22,687 nt of DNA from NCBI GenBank assembly GCA_002382735.1, contig DFZN01000024.1, forward strand, positions 4,951 through 27,637. The letters run 5' to 3'. Positions 6,087-14,237 of this stretch are shown here, piece by piece. The notes below the pieces were generated by a model. That model saw nothing but the letters and a program-made list of their open reading frames with translations. It had not been told where the DNA came from and did not search any database. The position numbers were made by a program, and so were the translations under genes. Numbering within the stretch: position 1 is the first letter of the stretch; each line of letters begins with the position of its first letter. Source of the stretch: a bacterium UBP11_UBA4055. GTDB taxonomy: Bacteria; UBA4055.

Positions 6087-6725
6087 TTATATTTTCAGAT
6101 ATTTGCTGTCATCTATACCGTTTTCGATCTCTTTGAGGATCACTTCGATATGTTCCTCATTTTCAGGATCGAGCCCGTCAATATTAACGATCAGCAGCGG
6201 ACATTCCCTGAAGTGATCGAAAAAATACATATAGCCTTTATTCAATCCTTCAATATATTCGGCATTTATATCCTTTTCGTAGATCCTCTTTTTACTTTTA
6301 ACCCTTTCATACAGAACTGCCGGATCATGAGCGTGGAGGTAAATAACGACATCGGGGGTTCTTATGTTCAGATTCATAACTTTAAGCACCTGATTGTAAA
6401 GGGCAAGATTCTGGTCGTCAAGATTGTACGATGCGTAGATCTGATCCTTGTTAAATATATAGTTCGCAACGATATTCGAGCTGAAAAGATCGCCGTAAGG
6501 TATTTCGATCTGCTGCTGATACCTCACTGTTAAAAAGAACAGCTGAAGCGGCAGCGCGAACTTTTCCGGGTTCTTGTAAAAATCGCTCAGGAACGGGTTC
6601 CCGTAATAATTATCCCTGATCAGTTTTGCCTTCAGCTTTTCGGACAGTTTCTGCGCCAGAGCGTTCTTCCCGCTGCCCATAGCGCCTTCTACCGCAATAT
6701 ATATCTGGTTAAGATTGAATTTCAT
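6087..6725 (-). CDS. Deoxynucleoside kinase-family protein
   Basis: The 212-residue protein belongs to the deoxyguanosine/deoxyadenosine kinase family, which phosphorylates deoxynucleosides for salvage using ATP. It has an N-terminal P-loop (VEGAMGSGKNALA, 12-24), the substrate-site region NYYGNPFLSDFY, an aromatic-rich segment around FFLTVRYQQQ, and DVVIYLHAHDPAVLYERVKSK with the lid arginines. One oddity: the residue after the P-loop lysine is Asn21, where the family almost always has Ser or Thr, the magnesium ligand. This could weaken or alter catalysis. The gene overlaps folK by an ATGA. FolK–deoxynucleoside kinase pairs or fusions occur in several FCB-related bacteria, consistent with linked folate and nucleotide metabolism. 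Confidence 0.85.
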   Translation of the reverse strand: MKFNLNQIYIAVEGAMGSGKNALAQKLSEKLKAKLIRDNYYGNPFLSDFYKNPEKFALPLQLFFLTVRYQQQIEIPYGDLFSSNIVANYIFNKDQIYASYNLDDQNLALYNQVLKVMNLNIRTPDVVIYLHAHDPAVLYERVKSKKRIYEKDINAEYIEGLNKGYMYFFDHFRECPLLIVNIDGLDPENEEHIEVILKEIENGIDDSKYLKI

Positions 6726-7213
6726 TTCATGCTCATTTTACTTACGCCCGAACTGTCCGCGCACTCTGTTAAAAGCAAGCTGACCGTCTTTCCCGTCACC
6801 GGATCCTGTGCGTCAGGTTCGATCTCGCATACCGGCACAAGAACAAATTTTCTATTTCTGAACTCAGGGTGCGGTATCTTCAGGTCTTCAGTCCCGATCT
6901 TCCTCTCCCCGAAAAAGATAATGTCAATGTCTATCGTTCTGGGACCGTACTTTTCTTCCCTGACCCTGCCGAGATCGATCTCTATCGTCCTTATCATTCC
7001 GATAAGCTGCTCAGGCCCTCCTTCAAATGTGCCTGATACCGCGATATTGATAAAATCGTCCTGTTCCTTCAATCCCACAGGCTCGGTTTCATAGAAAGAC
7101 GAGACGCTGTCGGCATCAAAACCCGACATCATCAGTCCCGAAAGAGCTGCATTGATATTTTCTTTCCTGTCCCCGACATTGCTTCCCAGCGACAGTATTA
7201 TCTTTTCATTCAT
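6722..7213 (-). CDS. folK: 2-amino-4-hydroxy-6-hydroxymethyldihydropteridine pyrophosphokinase
   Basis: FolK transfers pyrophosphate from ATP to 6-hydroxymethyl-7,8-dihydropterin, a step of folate synthesis. The 163-residue protein has the family landmarks in order: LSLGSNVGDR at the N-terminus, the YETEPVG loop with FINIAV, an R-x-x-x-YGPRTIDIDII signature in the middle (about 88-105), and IPHPEFRNRKFVLVP. The length is typical. It is the first gene of the minus-strand operon, with a good ribosome binding site (GGGAG, about six bases before the ATG). Its stop overlaps the start of the kinase gene. A second, in-frame ATG lies just after the first triplets of the intergenic side, but the chosen start gives the normal N-terminus. 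Confidence 0.95.
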   Translation of the reverse strand: MNEKIILSLGSNVGDRKENINAALSGLMMSGFDADSVSSFYETEPVGLKEQDDFINIAVSGTFEGGPEQLIGMIRTIEIDLGRVREEKYGPRTIDIDIIFFGERKIGTEDLKIPHPEFRNRKFVLVPVCEIEPDAQDPVTGKTVSLLLTECADSSGVSKMSMK

Positions 7214-7276
7214 TGCGGCTCCCTGTGTTACTGTTTCGTAATATAAACATTAAATTATGTTTTATAAAGAGGTTTT

Positions 7277-7325
7277 ATGAAGAAATTTAGTGAATTAAAG
7301 GATTGATATAATGCGAAAAAAAATG
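7277..7325 (+). promoter_or_regulatory. Leader region of the plus-strand operon with A8 tract
   Basis: AAAGAGG precedes an ATG at 7277 that opens a nine-codon frame (MKKFSELKD, stop 7304-7306). AAGGATTG then precedes a second ATG at 7311. That second ATG runs into a tract of eight A (7316-7323) and is out of frame with the cyclophilin gene by one base. Removing a single A would fuse ATG 7311 to the cyclophilin frame and give a normal signal peptide (MRKKCIFQAMVKVV). The arrangement may reflect a sequencing or assembly slip, a natural phase-variable tract, or a short leader peptide with translational coupling. Confidence 0.45.
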
Positions 7326-7338
7326 TATTTTTCAAGCT

Positions 7339-7932
7339 ATGGTAAAAGTGGTGTTACTTATACTGGCATTGCAGAGCGCACTCAATTGCGGATGCGGAAA
7401 ATGCGACAGCTTGCGGTTTTATACGGAGTCAGCCGTGATGGAGACTGATTCAGGGATCATTAGGTTCACTTTCTTTGAAAAAGATGCCCCTGAACATGTC
7501 GAGAATTTCAAAAACCTTGTCAGGATAGGGTATTACGACGGAAAACCTTTTCACAGAGTTATATCTGATTTCGTTATTCAGGCGGGCAGGGATTCGTCGA
7601 GTTCATATTCTTCCTTAGAGCCGGAGATAAACAGGATACACTTTAAAGGCGCACTTGCCGCAGCGAGAATGGGTGACGAAATAAATCCGGCGAGAAGGTC
7701 GGACGGCTATGAATTTTACATCTGCCTCAAACCTCAGCGGGAACTTGACGGTAAATACACCGTTTTCGGCAGGGTCGCGGAGGGATTCGATACCGTTAAA
7801 AGGATATCTGAAGCTGAAACGGACGGAACTGACAGTCCTTTAAAGGATATTCTGATAAAAAAAACTTATACCGAAAAATATTTTGATGCGGAAAAATACG
7901 GATTTTTCACAAGAATTTCGGAGAACAGATGA
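7339..7932 (+). CDS. Cyclophilin-type peptidyl-prolyl isomerase, exported
   Basis: The 197-residue frame holds a complete cyclophilin domain. It contains the catalytic strand FHRVISDFVIQAG (Arg, Phe and Gln in place), a loop GALAAARMGDEINPARRSDGYEFYICL corresponding to the usual AN...GSQFFI segment, and LDGKYTVFGRV-EGFDTVKRI. It catalyses cis-trans isomerisation of prolyl bonds, helping proteins fold. A hydrophobic N-terminus (VVLLILALQSALNC) suggests export, perhaps as a lipoprotein via SALNC. No ribosome binding site precedes this ATG. The natural start may be ATG 7311, reached if one A of the A8 tract at 7316-7323 is missing. The gene heads the housekeeping operon and overlaps the PASTA gene by an ATGA. 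Confidence 0.88.
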   Translation: MVKVVLLILALQSALNCGCGKCDSLRFYTESAVMETDSGIIRFTFFEKDAPEHVENFKNLVRIGYYDGKPFHRVISDFVIQAGRDSSSSYSSLEPEINRIHFKGALAAARMGDEINPARRSDGYEFYICLKPQRELDGKYTVFGRVAEGFDTVKRISEAETDGTDSPLKDILIKKTYTEKYFDAEKYGFFTRISENR

Positions 7933-8726
7933 AAAAATCAGTCCTGATCTCATCAGTAAAAAAATATTGCATCCCTTTTCTGACAGCGGCTGTAATTCTG
8001 GGTGTGATACTTGCCGCATTCGCACTGTACATGGACAATGTCTTCATGCCCGATTACGCGAGAACGGGTGAGGAATTTCCGGTCCCTGATCTTAAGGGGT
8101 ACGAGATCGATCAGGCTAAGATGATACTTGAGACCGAAGGGTTCAGGCTTTCGGACGAAGTAAACGAAAAAACAAATATGGACATCCCTCCCGGAACGAT
8201 CCTTGAGCAGTATCCGAAAGCCGGAGCAAAATGCAAGCCCGACAGAAAGATATATGTAACCGTGTCAAAAGGAGCGCTGCCTGTTATCGTGCCTGATCTG
8301 ATCGGACTTTCCCCACAGGACGCAAAATACCGGCTGACCGAGTCGAGGCTGGTCCTCGACAGCGTGCTGTATGAGTTCAGCACGGATTACCCTGAAGGAG
8401 TGGTAATGGGGCAGACGCTGGTTGTCAACGACACCGCCGCGATAGGCGACAGCATAATGATCGTGATCAGTGTCGGCAACCACCCGTCCGAATTCGTTAT
8501 ACCCGACCTGAAAGGACAGATACTGTCGGCGGCGGCGGAAACTGTCGGCAGGAGCGGTTTTAAGATAGCGGAGATCGTGTATCTGAAAAATGAGGATTAT
8601 CTGCCCAATACGGTGCTGGACCAGAAACCGCCTGCCGGAGAGGTCGTTTATCAGGGCGCCGAGATCAGACTTCTCGTTTCCAGCCTGACAGACCCTGAGG
8701 AAAAAGAGGAGAACGGCGATGAATAA
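7929..8726 (+). CDS. Membrane-anchored protein with three PASTA domains
   Basis: The 265-residue product has a basic N-terminus, one transmembrane helix (about 15-36) and three PASTA repeats facing the periplasm at about 50-114, 118-183 and 188-252. Each repeat starts with a V-P-D-L-x-G type motif and ends with a VTVSKG-like strand. PASTA domains are beta-lactam and muropeptide binding modules found on Ser/Thr kinases and penicillin-binding proteins. Here no kinase or transpeptidase domain is attached; the cytosolic part is only about 14 residues. In FCB bacteria, stand-alone PASTA proteins of this build are common and of unknown role, presumably related to the cell wall. The gene overlaps both neighbours (4 bp with cyclophilin, 8 bp with cdsA). 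Confidence 0.9.
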   Translation: MKKSVLISSVKKYCIPFLTAAVILGVILAAFALYMDNVFMPDYARTGEEFPVPDLKGYEIDQAKMILETEGFRLSDEVNEKTNMDIPPGTILEQYPKAGAKCKPDRKIYVTVSKGALPVIVPDLIGLSPQDAKYRLTESRLVLDSVLYEFSTDYPEGVVMGQTLVVNDTAAIGDSIMIVISVGNHPSEFVIPDLKGQILSAAAETVGRSGFKIAEIVYLKNEDYLPNTVLDQKPPAGEVVYQGAEIRLLVSSLTDPEEKEENGDE

Positions 8727-9528
8727 TATGACAGTGAGGATACTTGTTGCAGTCATAGCGGGTCCTGTCATACTTTACCTTCCTTATCTCGGTCTGAGCT
8801 ATTTCGCCGCGTTCATTTTCATTATATCGTTCCTCGGATCAAAAGAGATACTGAACTTTTTCAGGTCAAAGCACATTAAACTTACAAAATTATCACCTTA
8901 TATCGTCTCGCTGATACCGCTCTTCTTTTTTTCAAGAGGGCTCTCCGGCGCGGCTGAATATTCGGTCATTATATTCACAGTTCTATTTGTTGCGGAAGTA
9001 TTCAGGAAGAACGAAAAATCTGCATTTATAGTTTCGGGCTATTTGCTGATGGGTATCTACTGCGGACTGTTCCCGGCCATGCTCATCGGAGCCGTTGACA
9101 AGACCTCTCCCTCGATGTTTTTGTTCATTTACGGCGTCATAATAGCGACTGACTCCTTCGCCTATTTCGGCGGACTGGCCTGCTCAAAGATATTCCGCAC
9201 CCACAAACTTCTAGAAAGAGTGAGCCCGAAGAAAACGGTTGAAGGTTCGGTCTCCGGACTGATCTTCGCCGTGACCGCGGGATATTTCATTGCAGAAAAC
9301 ACGGATATAAGGTTTTTCTTCGGCACAAAGACCGTTCTGATCCTGTCAGCGGTCATTTCCATTCTGGGTCAGGCCGGAGACCTGTTCGAATCCAAACTTA
9401 AAAGGGACTTCAATTTTAAGGATTCATCAAAAATAATACCGGGCCACGGAGGGATACTGGACAGATTCGACAGTCTGATATTCATTTCGCCGGCCGTTTA
9501 CATATTTGTAACTTATTTCGTAAACTAA
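8719..9528 (+). CDS. cdsA: Phosphatidate cytidylyltransferase
   Basis: CdsA makes CDP-diacylglycerol from phosphatidate and CTP, the branch point of phospholipid synthesis. The 269-residue protein is strongly hydrophobic throughout, with about seven to eight membrane segments. It carries the family signature near the C-terminus: LKRDFNFKDSSKIIPGHGG followed by ILDRFDSL. An earlier conserved block, ATDSFAYFGG...F-KLLERVSPKKTVEGSVSG, is also present. The ATG lies eight bases inside the PASTA gene and has a good ribosome binding site (GAGGAG, seven bases away). It is followed after eight bases by rsfS. CdsA next to cell-envelope and ribosome-factor genes is common in bacteria. Confidence 0.97.
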   Translation: MNNMTVRILVAVIAGPVILYLPYLGLSYFAAFIFIISFLGSKEILNFFRSKHIKLTKLSPYIVSLIPLFFFSRGLSGAAEYSVIIFTVLFVAEVFRKNEKSAFIVSGYLLMGIYCGLFPAMLIGAVDKTSPSMFLFIYGVIIATDSFAYFGGLACSKIFRTHKLLERVSPKKTVEGSVSGLIFAVTAGYFIAENTDIRFFFGTKTVLILSAVISILGQAGDLFESKLKRDFNFKDSSKIIPGHGGILDRFDSLIFISPAVYIFVTYFVN

Positions 9529-9536
9529 GGAGATAT

Positions 9537-9881
9537 ATGGAAGGCTATGAACTGGCTAAAAAGATCGCGGGACTTGCTCTCGAAAAAAAGGGAGATGACA
9601 TTCTTATCATTGATCTGAGAGATGTTACTTCAAGTTTCGATTATTTCGTCGTCATTACAGGATCCGTCGATCAGCATGTAAAAGCTCTCGGCGACCACAT
9701 CAGAAAAGAGCTGTCAAGATCGGGCATCAAACCTATCGGCTATGAAGGCGTCTCGAATCTGAAATGGGTATTATTGGATTTCGTTGATGTGGTCGTGCAC
9801 ATCTTCGATCCTGAAACAAGAGATTTCTACAAGATCGAAAATCTGTGGAAAGATGCTAAAACAGAGAAGGTGAATTTATGA
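9537..9881 (+). CDS. rsfS: Ribosomal silencing factor RsfS
   Basis: The 114-residue protein is a full-length member of the RsfS/Iojap family. These proteins bind ribosomal protein uL14 on the large subunit and block subunit joining when nutrients are short. Typical segments are KKGDDILIIDLRDVTSSFDY, FVVITGSVDQHVKAL, and GYEGVSNLKWVLLDFVDVVV followed by HIFDPETRDFY. A strong ribosome binding site (AAGGAG) lies directly before the ATG. The last codons overlap the start of coaX by an ATGA, which ties the two genes' translation together. Confidence 0.96.
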   Translation: MEGYELAKKIAGLALEKKGDDILIIDLRDVTSSFDYFVVITGSVDQHVKALGDHIRKELSRSGIKPIGYEGVSNLKWVLLDFVDVVVHIFDPETRDFYKIENLWKDAKTEKVNL

Positions 9882-10600
9882 CATCAATTGTGATAGACAT
9901 TGGCAATTCAGCCACTAAGATCTATAAAGTAACGGACGGCACTATTTCGGGCACCGGTGTTTATGAAAAAGATTTTGCGGGATGGATAAAGGCTAAAAAT
10001 GCGCCGGCAGACATAATCATCGCATCAGTCGTACCCGAAAAAACCGCTGAAATATCGGCATCGGTCAAGAAAATCACTGGAAAATCCCCGTTCGTAATAA
10101 AACACGAGCACTACAAAACCCTCAAAAGCAGATATATCGACATCAAAGAGCTCGGTATTGACAGGCTGTGCAACATCGCCTATGCCGTAAAGAACTACAA
10201 AAAGAATGTAGTGGTCATAGACTTCGGTTCGGCTGTTACATTCGAGGTTATAAACGGTCAGGGTGAGTTCGAGGGCGGAATGATATTCCCGGGCGTGAAG
10301 CTTCAGTACGGCGCTCTTACCGAGAATACCGCGCTGCTGCCTGACCTTGAAGCAGAGGTCACGGACCTCTTTATCGGAAGATCGACAGCCGAGTGTATAA
10401 AGTCGGGCGTCCAGAACGGAATAGCCGGCATCTGCAATGATTTTGTCAGGGAGTTCGCGGAAAGACTTTCCTCGAGAGTACAGATAATATTTTCCGGCGG
10501 CGATGCGGAATTGATCGGAAAGCTTGTGGATTTCGACTTCAAGATCGAAAAGAACACCGTTCCGCTGGGAGCCTGGATAATCAGAAACATGAACAGGTAG
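9878..10600 (+). CDS. coaX: Type III pantothenate kinase
   Basis: CoaX phosphorylates pantothenate, the first step of coenzyme A synthesis, and unlike type I enzymes is not inhibited by CoA. The 240-residue protein has the ASKHA-fold motifs: DIGNSATK near the N-terminus (phosphate 1), ELGIDRLCN (about 88-96) with the pantothenate-binding GxDR, VIDFGSAVTFEVI with the second phosphate loop (family DxGTAxT; here DFGSAVT), and GGMIFPGV. The C-terminal SGGDAELIGKL is also typical. The length is normal to slightly short. The start overlaps rsfS by four bases. Confidence 0.95.
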   Translation: MTSIVIDIGNSATKIYKVTDGTISGTGVYEKDFAGWIKAKNAPADIIIASVVPEKTAEISASVKKITGKSPFVIKHEHYKTLKSRYIDIKELGIDRLCNIAYAVKNYKKNVVVIDFGSAVTFEVINGQGEFEGGMIFPGVKLQYGALTENTALLPDLEAEVTDLFIGRSTAECIKSGVQNGIAGICNDFVREFAERLSSRVQIIFSGGDAELIGKLVDFDFKIEKNTVPLGAWIIRNMNR

Positions 10601-10603
10601 AAA

Positions 10604-11971
10604 ATGAGAAAAGCCGTCCTTTTCATACTTTCGCTCATTTTGATGACGGCTCTTGAGTCTCAGTCTCTTTTAAAAATACACCATGCCGACCTTCTCAAAC
10701 AGGACATATACGGCGGTAAGATAATCCACGGGAATATAGACATCGAATATGATGTTTACAGAGTAAAATGCGACAGCGCGGTCATTAACAAAGATATGAC
10801 CAACGCGAGGCTTTTTAAGAACATCCAGTTCTCCGACACCGCAAGAACGATAAAGTGCAGGACAGCGACTCTGTCAAAAACTCCAAGCGGAAATCTTGCT
10901 TACCTCTCCGGCGATATCAGCATAAAAGAGAAGGAGTTTTACATAACGGGAAAAGACGCCTCGCTGAACGAGATCAGCGAAAGACTTACTGTCAGTGATT
11001 CGGTCATGGTCAATTATTACAAATTCCCGTCGATACTGTACTGCTCCGGGCTCGAAATGGACACTAGGAACAACATCATCACTTCTCAGGCCGTTGACAG
11101 CGTACTTTCGCTTGACTCTTTAAGGCATTACAAGCTCTATACTAAAAGGTTCAGGTATGATCTCAACAGGAAAACTTTGACAATAGATACAAGAATGGTT
11201 CTTCATGCTTATGAATATGAAAACTCTGAACCAAAGTACCAGATCATAGATCCGGTAAAGATAGCTCGGACTGTAAAAAATCTGACCCCTGTTAAAAAAG
11301 GTTATTTTGAGGCTCTGGGCGGAAAATTCAGCTTCGACCCTTTCATTATGCAGGCTCAGGGAAAATGCTTCTTTCAAATGACGGATGACGATGACCCCGA
11401 CACTTTAAGTCTTTCATCGGACAGGATAACTTATAACGAAACGACAGTTTACGGTACAGCTGAAGGAAAGGTAAAGATCAGAAAAGGCAAAATGAACATT
11501 AATGCCGGTCTTGCAAAATATTTCGGAACTGAAAGTATGGCGAAGTTCTATGATGATCCGGTCGTAACCTACGAGACACACACAGTTGAAGGCGACTCTA
11601 TGACCGTCATATCTGAAAAAGGCGATATAAATCCTGAAAAAGCTGTTATATACGGAAAACCGCGATATGAATCGGCTCCCGATCCTCTAAGGCCTGAAGA
11701 AATGAATATTCTGACCGGAAAGCTGATGAATGTATGGTTTTCGGACAATGAAATTAACAAAATAATTGTTTCAAAAGAAGCGGAAGGTGTGTATTTTATC
11801 AGTAGGGAGAAAGACAAAGCGCCCGATGCCTCCAATTACCTTCTCGGTGACGAGATCGAGCTGAATTTCTCGGACGGAAAGGTGAAAAGCGCATCGATAA
11901 GGGGCGGCTGCGAAGGCATCTACTATCCCGACAAACTTAAGCTTGACGCACTCAAAAAGAAAAAGAAGTAG
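10604..11971 (+). CDS. OstA/LptA-like periplasmic protein (LPS transport)
   Basis: The 455-residue protein starts with a signal peptide (MRKAVLFILSLILMTALESQ). It continues as repeated short beta-strands of the OstA/LptA type, for example IHHADLLKQDIYGGKIIHGN, CDSAVINKDMTNARLFKNIQF and ALGGKFSFDPF. Such proteins form beta-jellyroll fibres that carry lipopolysaccharide across the periplasm. Single-domain LptA is about 185 residues, so this one is more than twice that, as is common for OstA-like proteins in FCB bacteria; two to three fused jellyroll units are likely. It ends in a run of lysines. It is followed two bases later by lptB, the ATPase of the same transport machine. No lptC, lptD or lptFG is in the window. 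Confidence 0.83.
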   Translation: MRKAVLFILSLILMTALESQSLLKIHHADLLKQDIYGGKIIHGNIDIEYDVYRVKCDSAVINKDMTNARLFKNIQFSDTARTIKCRTATLSKTPSGNLAYLSGDISIKEKEFYITGKDASLNEISERLTVSDSVMVNYYKFPSILYCSGLEMDTRNNIITSQAVDSVLSLDSLRHYKLYTKRFRYDLNRKTLTIDTRMVLHAYEYENSEPKYQIIDPVKIARTVKNLTPVKKGYFEALGGKFSFDPFIMQAQGKCFFQMTDDDDPDTLSLSSDRITYNETTVYGTAEGKVKIRKGKMNINAGLAKYFGTESMAKFYDDPVVTYETHTVEGDSMTVISEKGDINPEKAVIYGKPRYESAPDPLRPEEMNILTGKLMNVWFSDNEINKIIVSKEAEGVYFISREKDKAPDASNYLLGDEIELNFSDGKVKSASIRGGCEGIYYPDKLKLDALKKKKK

Positions 11972-11973
11972 GT

Positions 11974-12723
11974 ATGGAACAGATCTTAAAAGCGGAAGAA
12001 CTTAAAAAACGCTACGGAAAAAAGGAAGTCGTAAAATCCGTGTCGATAGAGCTTAAAAAAGGCGAGATCGTGGGGCTTCTGGGTCCGAACGGCGCAGGAA
12101 AGACCACGACATTCTATATGCTGACCGGAATGATCAAACCGAACGGCGGAAGGGTTTTTTTGAACGGGAAGGATGTGGCTAAAATGCCCATGCACAAAAG
12201 GGCGAGAAACGGGCTTGGATATCTTCCGCAGGAAGCTTCGGTCTTCAGAAAGCTTTCCGTCGAGGACAACATCATGGCTATTCTGCAGAGGGTGGAAAAG
12301 AACAGAAAGAAGAGGTCTGAACGGCTGGAGCTGCTGCTTGACGAACTGAAGATCAAGCACATCAGAAAGAGCATGGGTTATTCACTGAGCGGCGGAGAGA
12401 GGAGGAGGGTCGAGATCACCCGTTCGCTTGTAACAGATCCTGACTTCATACTTCTCGACGAGCCTTTCGCGGGCGTGGACCCTGTGACCATCGAATCGAT
12501 CCAGTCTATAGTTATGGGGTTGAAGAACAAGGGCATCGGAGTTCTTATTACCGACCATAATGTTTATGAGACTTTAAAGATAACCGACAGGGCATATATT
12601 CTTTTTGACGGAAGGATCATGATCGAGGGATCGTCGGAATTTCTGGCGAACGACCCTAATGCAAGAAAAATGTATCTGGGCGAGAATTTCAAGCTGCATC
12701 GTCCTGAAACCGATAAGGGGTGA
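11974..12723 (+). CDS. lptB: LPS export ABC transporter ATPase
   Basis: LptB drives extraction of lipopolysaccharide from the inner membrane together with LptF and LptG. The 249-residue protein has a full set of ABC motifs: Walker A GPNGAGKTT (about 35-43), the Q-loop in LGYLPQEASVFRKLSVEDN, which is highly typical of LptB, signature LSGGERRRVEI, Walker B FILLDEPFAGVDP and the switch histidine in LITDHNV. The ending MYLGENFKL is also an LptB hallmark. It lies between the OstA-like gene and rpoN, a gene order (lptA-lptB-rpoN) known from proteobacteria and other diderms. Confidence 0.97.
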   Translation: MEQILKAEELKKRYGKKEVVKSVSIELKKGEIVGLLGPNGAGKTTTFYMLTGMIKPNGGRVFLNGKDVAKMPMHKRARNGLGYLPQEASVFRKLSVEDNIMAILQRVEKNRKKRSERLELLLDELKIKHIRKSMGYSLSGGERRRVEITRSLVTDPDFILLDEPFAGVDPVTIESIQSIVMGLKNKGIGVLITDHNVYETLKITDRAYILFDGRIMIEGSSEFLANDPNARKMYLGENFKLHRPETDKG

Positions 12724-12727
12724 TATT

Positions 12728-14137
12728 ATGCTGAAACATACATTGAACATTAAGTCCGAGCTTAATACCAAACTTGAGCCGGCTGTGATCTTAAGATCTG
12801 CGCTTCTGGAGCTTCCAGTGCTTCAGCTTGAAGAGAGGATCAGGGAGGAGCTTGAGGAGAATCCTTTCATCGAGGCGTCAGACGGACTTGAAACCGCAGA
12901 AGAGGGAAGCGATGTCTCAAAGCAGAACGAAGAGGATAAGAAGGAGAGCGAGTTCGTTGAACTTGTGAAGACCTTCTCCGGTTACGACGAGGAATACAGC
13001 GAAAGCTATAAAGAAGACGAGGACGAACGGGGGTTCCAGCAGGCCGAGAAACGGACTTTGAGGGATTCTCTGTACGATCAGGCGCAGGAGAATTTTTTTT
13101 CCGAGACCGAAAGCGAAGTCGCGTCATATATAATCGACAACCTTGACGAGGACGGCTATTTCAGGGTCGATATTGAGCTTGTGAAAGGTGAATTTCCCGA
13201 TGTCGAGGAAAGGACAATTCTCAGGGTGCTCCGGACGATCCAGAGATTCGAGCCGACCGGCGTGGCCGCAAGGGACACGAGGGAGTGCCTGATAGTCCAG
13301 CTCAAATCGCGCGAACTCTATCTTGAGGACACTTTCATCGTCCTCCGCGACCACTATGATGATCTCGTAAACAAGAGGTATTCGGTCATAATGAAAAAGA
13401 CCGGTATTTCGCAGGAGCAGATGCAGGAGATAATCGAAGAGGTAAGGTCACTTAACCCCAAGCCGGGATCATCAAAGGCCGCGGAGCTTTGGGAGAGCGC
13501 GGACGATAACACGGGGATCACGCCTGACTTCATCGTGCAGGAGATCGACGGTAAATTCGAGGTAATACTGAACAACGCCTCCGTACCCAACCTTTCAATA
13601 AACAAGAAATTCGAGGAGATATACCTTTCCAACAACCCCGATACAGTCGCCAAAGATTATGTGAGGAAAAAGATCGAGTCGGCTAAATGGTTCATCAATG
13701 CTGTCCATCAGAGAAGAGCGACGATGAAAAAGGTCATGGAATCGATCGTTAAGCTCCAGCACGACTTCTTTCTTTACGGTCCGGACAGGATAAAACCCAT
13801 GATCCTGAAGGATGTCGCCGATGATATACAGATGGATATAGCCACGGTCTCAAGAACGACCAAGGACAAATATGTTGACACCGATTTCGGCGTCTTCGAC
13901 CTCAAATATTTCTTTTCGGAACGGTCGGCAACAGCGGACGGCGAAGATGTCTCCACCCGCATCGTAAAAGAGCGCATCAGGGACATAATCACGCTGGAGG
14001 ACAAGCGCAAACCCCTCTCGGATCAGATCATATCCGATCTTTTGACCGAGGAAGGCTATACAGCCGCCAGACGCACCGTCCAGAAATACCGCGAGCAGAT
14101 GGAAATACCTCCGGCAAGACTGAGGAAGGAATTGTAG
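12728..14137 (+). CDS. rpoN: RNA polymerase sigma-54 factor
   Basis: Sigma-54 directs RNA polymerase to -24/-12 promoters and needs AAA+ activators. The 469-residue protein has region I at the N-terminus (LKHTLNIKSELNTKLEPAVI, with LQLEERIREELEENPFIE). An acidic region II follows (about 55-110). The core-binding domain comes next, with FEPTGVAARDTRECL, then the HTH region and the RpoN box (ARRTVQKYRE) near the C-terminus. Region I is poor in glutamine compared with proteobacterial forms. I start at the ATG at 12728, which has AAGGGG seven bases upstream; an upstream in-frame start at 12659 would lie inside lptB. This is the last gene of the operon. Two hairpins follow at 14165-14237, after which the accessory region begins. 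Confidence 0.97.
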   Translation: MLKHTLNIKSELNTKLEPAVILRSALLELPVLQLEERIREELEENPFIEASDGLETAEEGSDVSKQNEEDKKESEFVELVKTFSGYDEEYSESYKEDEDERGFQQAEKRTLRDSLYDQAQENFFSETESEVASYIIDNLDEDGYFRVDIELVKGEFPDVEERTILRVLRTIQRFEPTGVAARDTRECLIVQLKSRELYLEDTFIVLRDHYDDLVNKRYSVIMKKTGISQEQMQEIIEEVRSLNPKPGSSKAAELWESADDNTGITPDFIVQEIDGKFEVILNNASVPNLSINKKFEEIYLSNNPDTVAKDYVRKKIESAKWFINAVHQRRATMKKVMESIVKLQHDFFLYGPDRIKPMILKDVADDIQMDIATVSRTTKDKYVDTDFGVFDLKYFFSERSATADGEDVSTRIVKERIRDIITLEDKRKPLSDQIISDLLTEEGYTAARRTVQKYREQMEIPPARLRKEL

Positions 14138-14164
14138 ATATTCTTTGAAATACAGTAAAAATAA

Positions 14165-14237
14165 ACGCTACAGAGGCGTCTATCTTCCAATCCCGTGGAC
14201 AAACTTCACGGATATACGCCACAGAGGCGTATATCCG
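14165..14237. repeat. Two related hairpins after rpoN
   Basis: CGGATATACGCC (14209-14220) and GGCGTATATCCG (14226-14237) are a perfect 12-bp inverted repeat with loop ACAGA. A shorter relative, ACGC...GCGT (14165-14179), has nearly the same core: CGCTACAGAGGCGT at 14166-14179 versus CGCCACAGAGGCGT at 14217-14230. They may end rpoN transcription, though T-tracts are weak. They could instead be dispersed repeats at the chromosome/accessory boundary, which follows within five bases. Confidence 0.6.

Noticed and set aside
12659..12727. Longer rpoN start at 12659
   Set aside because: It would overlap lptB's end by 65 bases; ATG 12728 has a strong ribosome binding site and gives the region I N-terminus.
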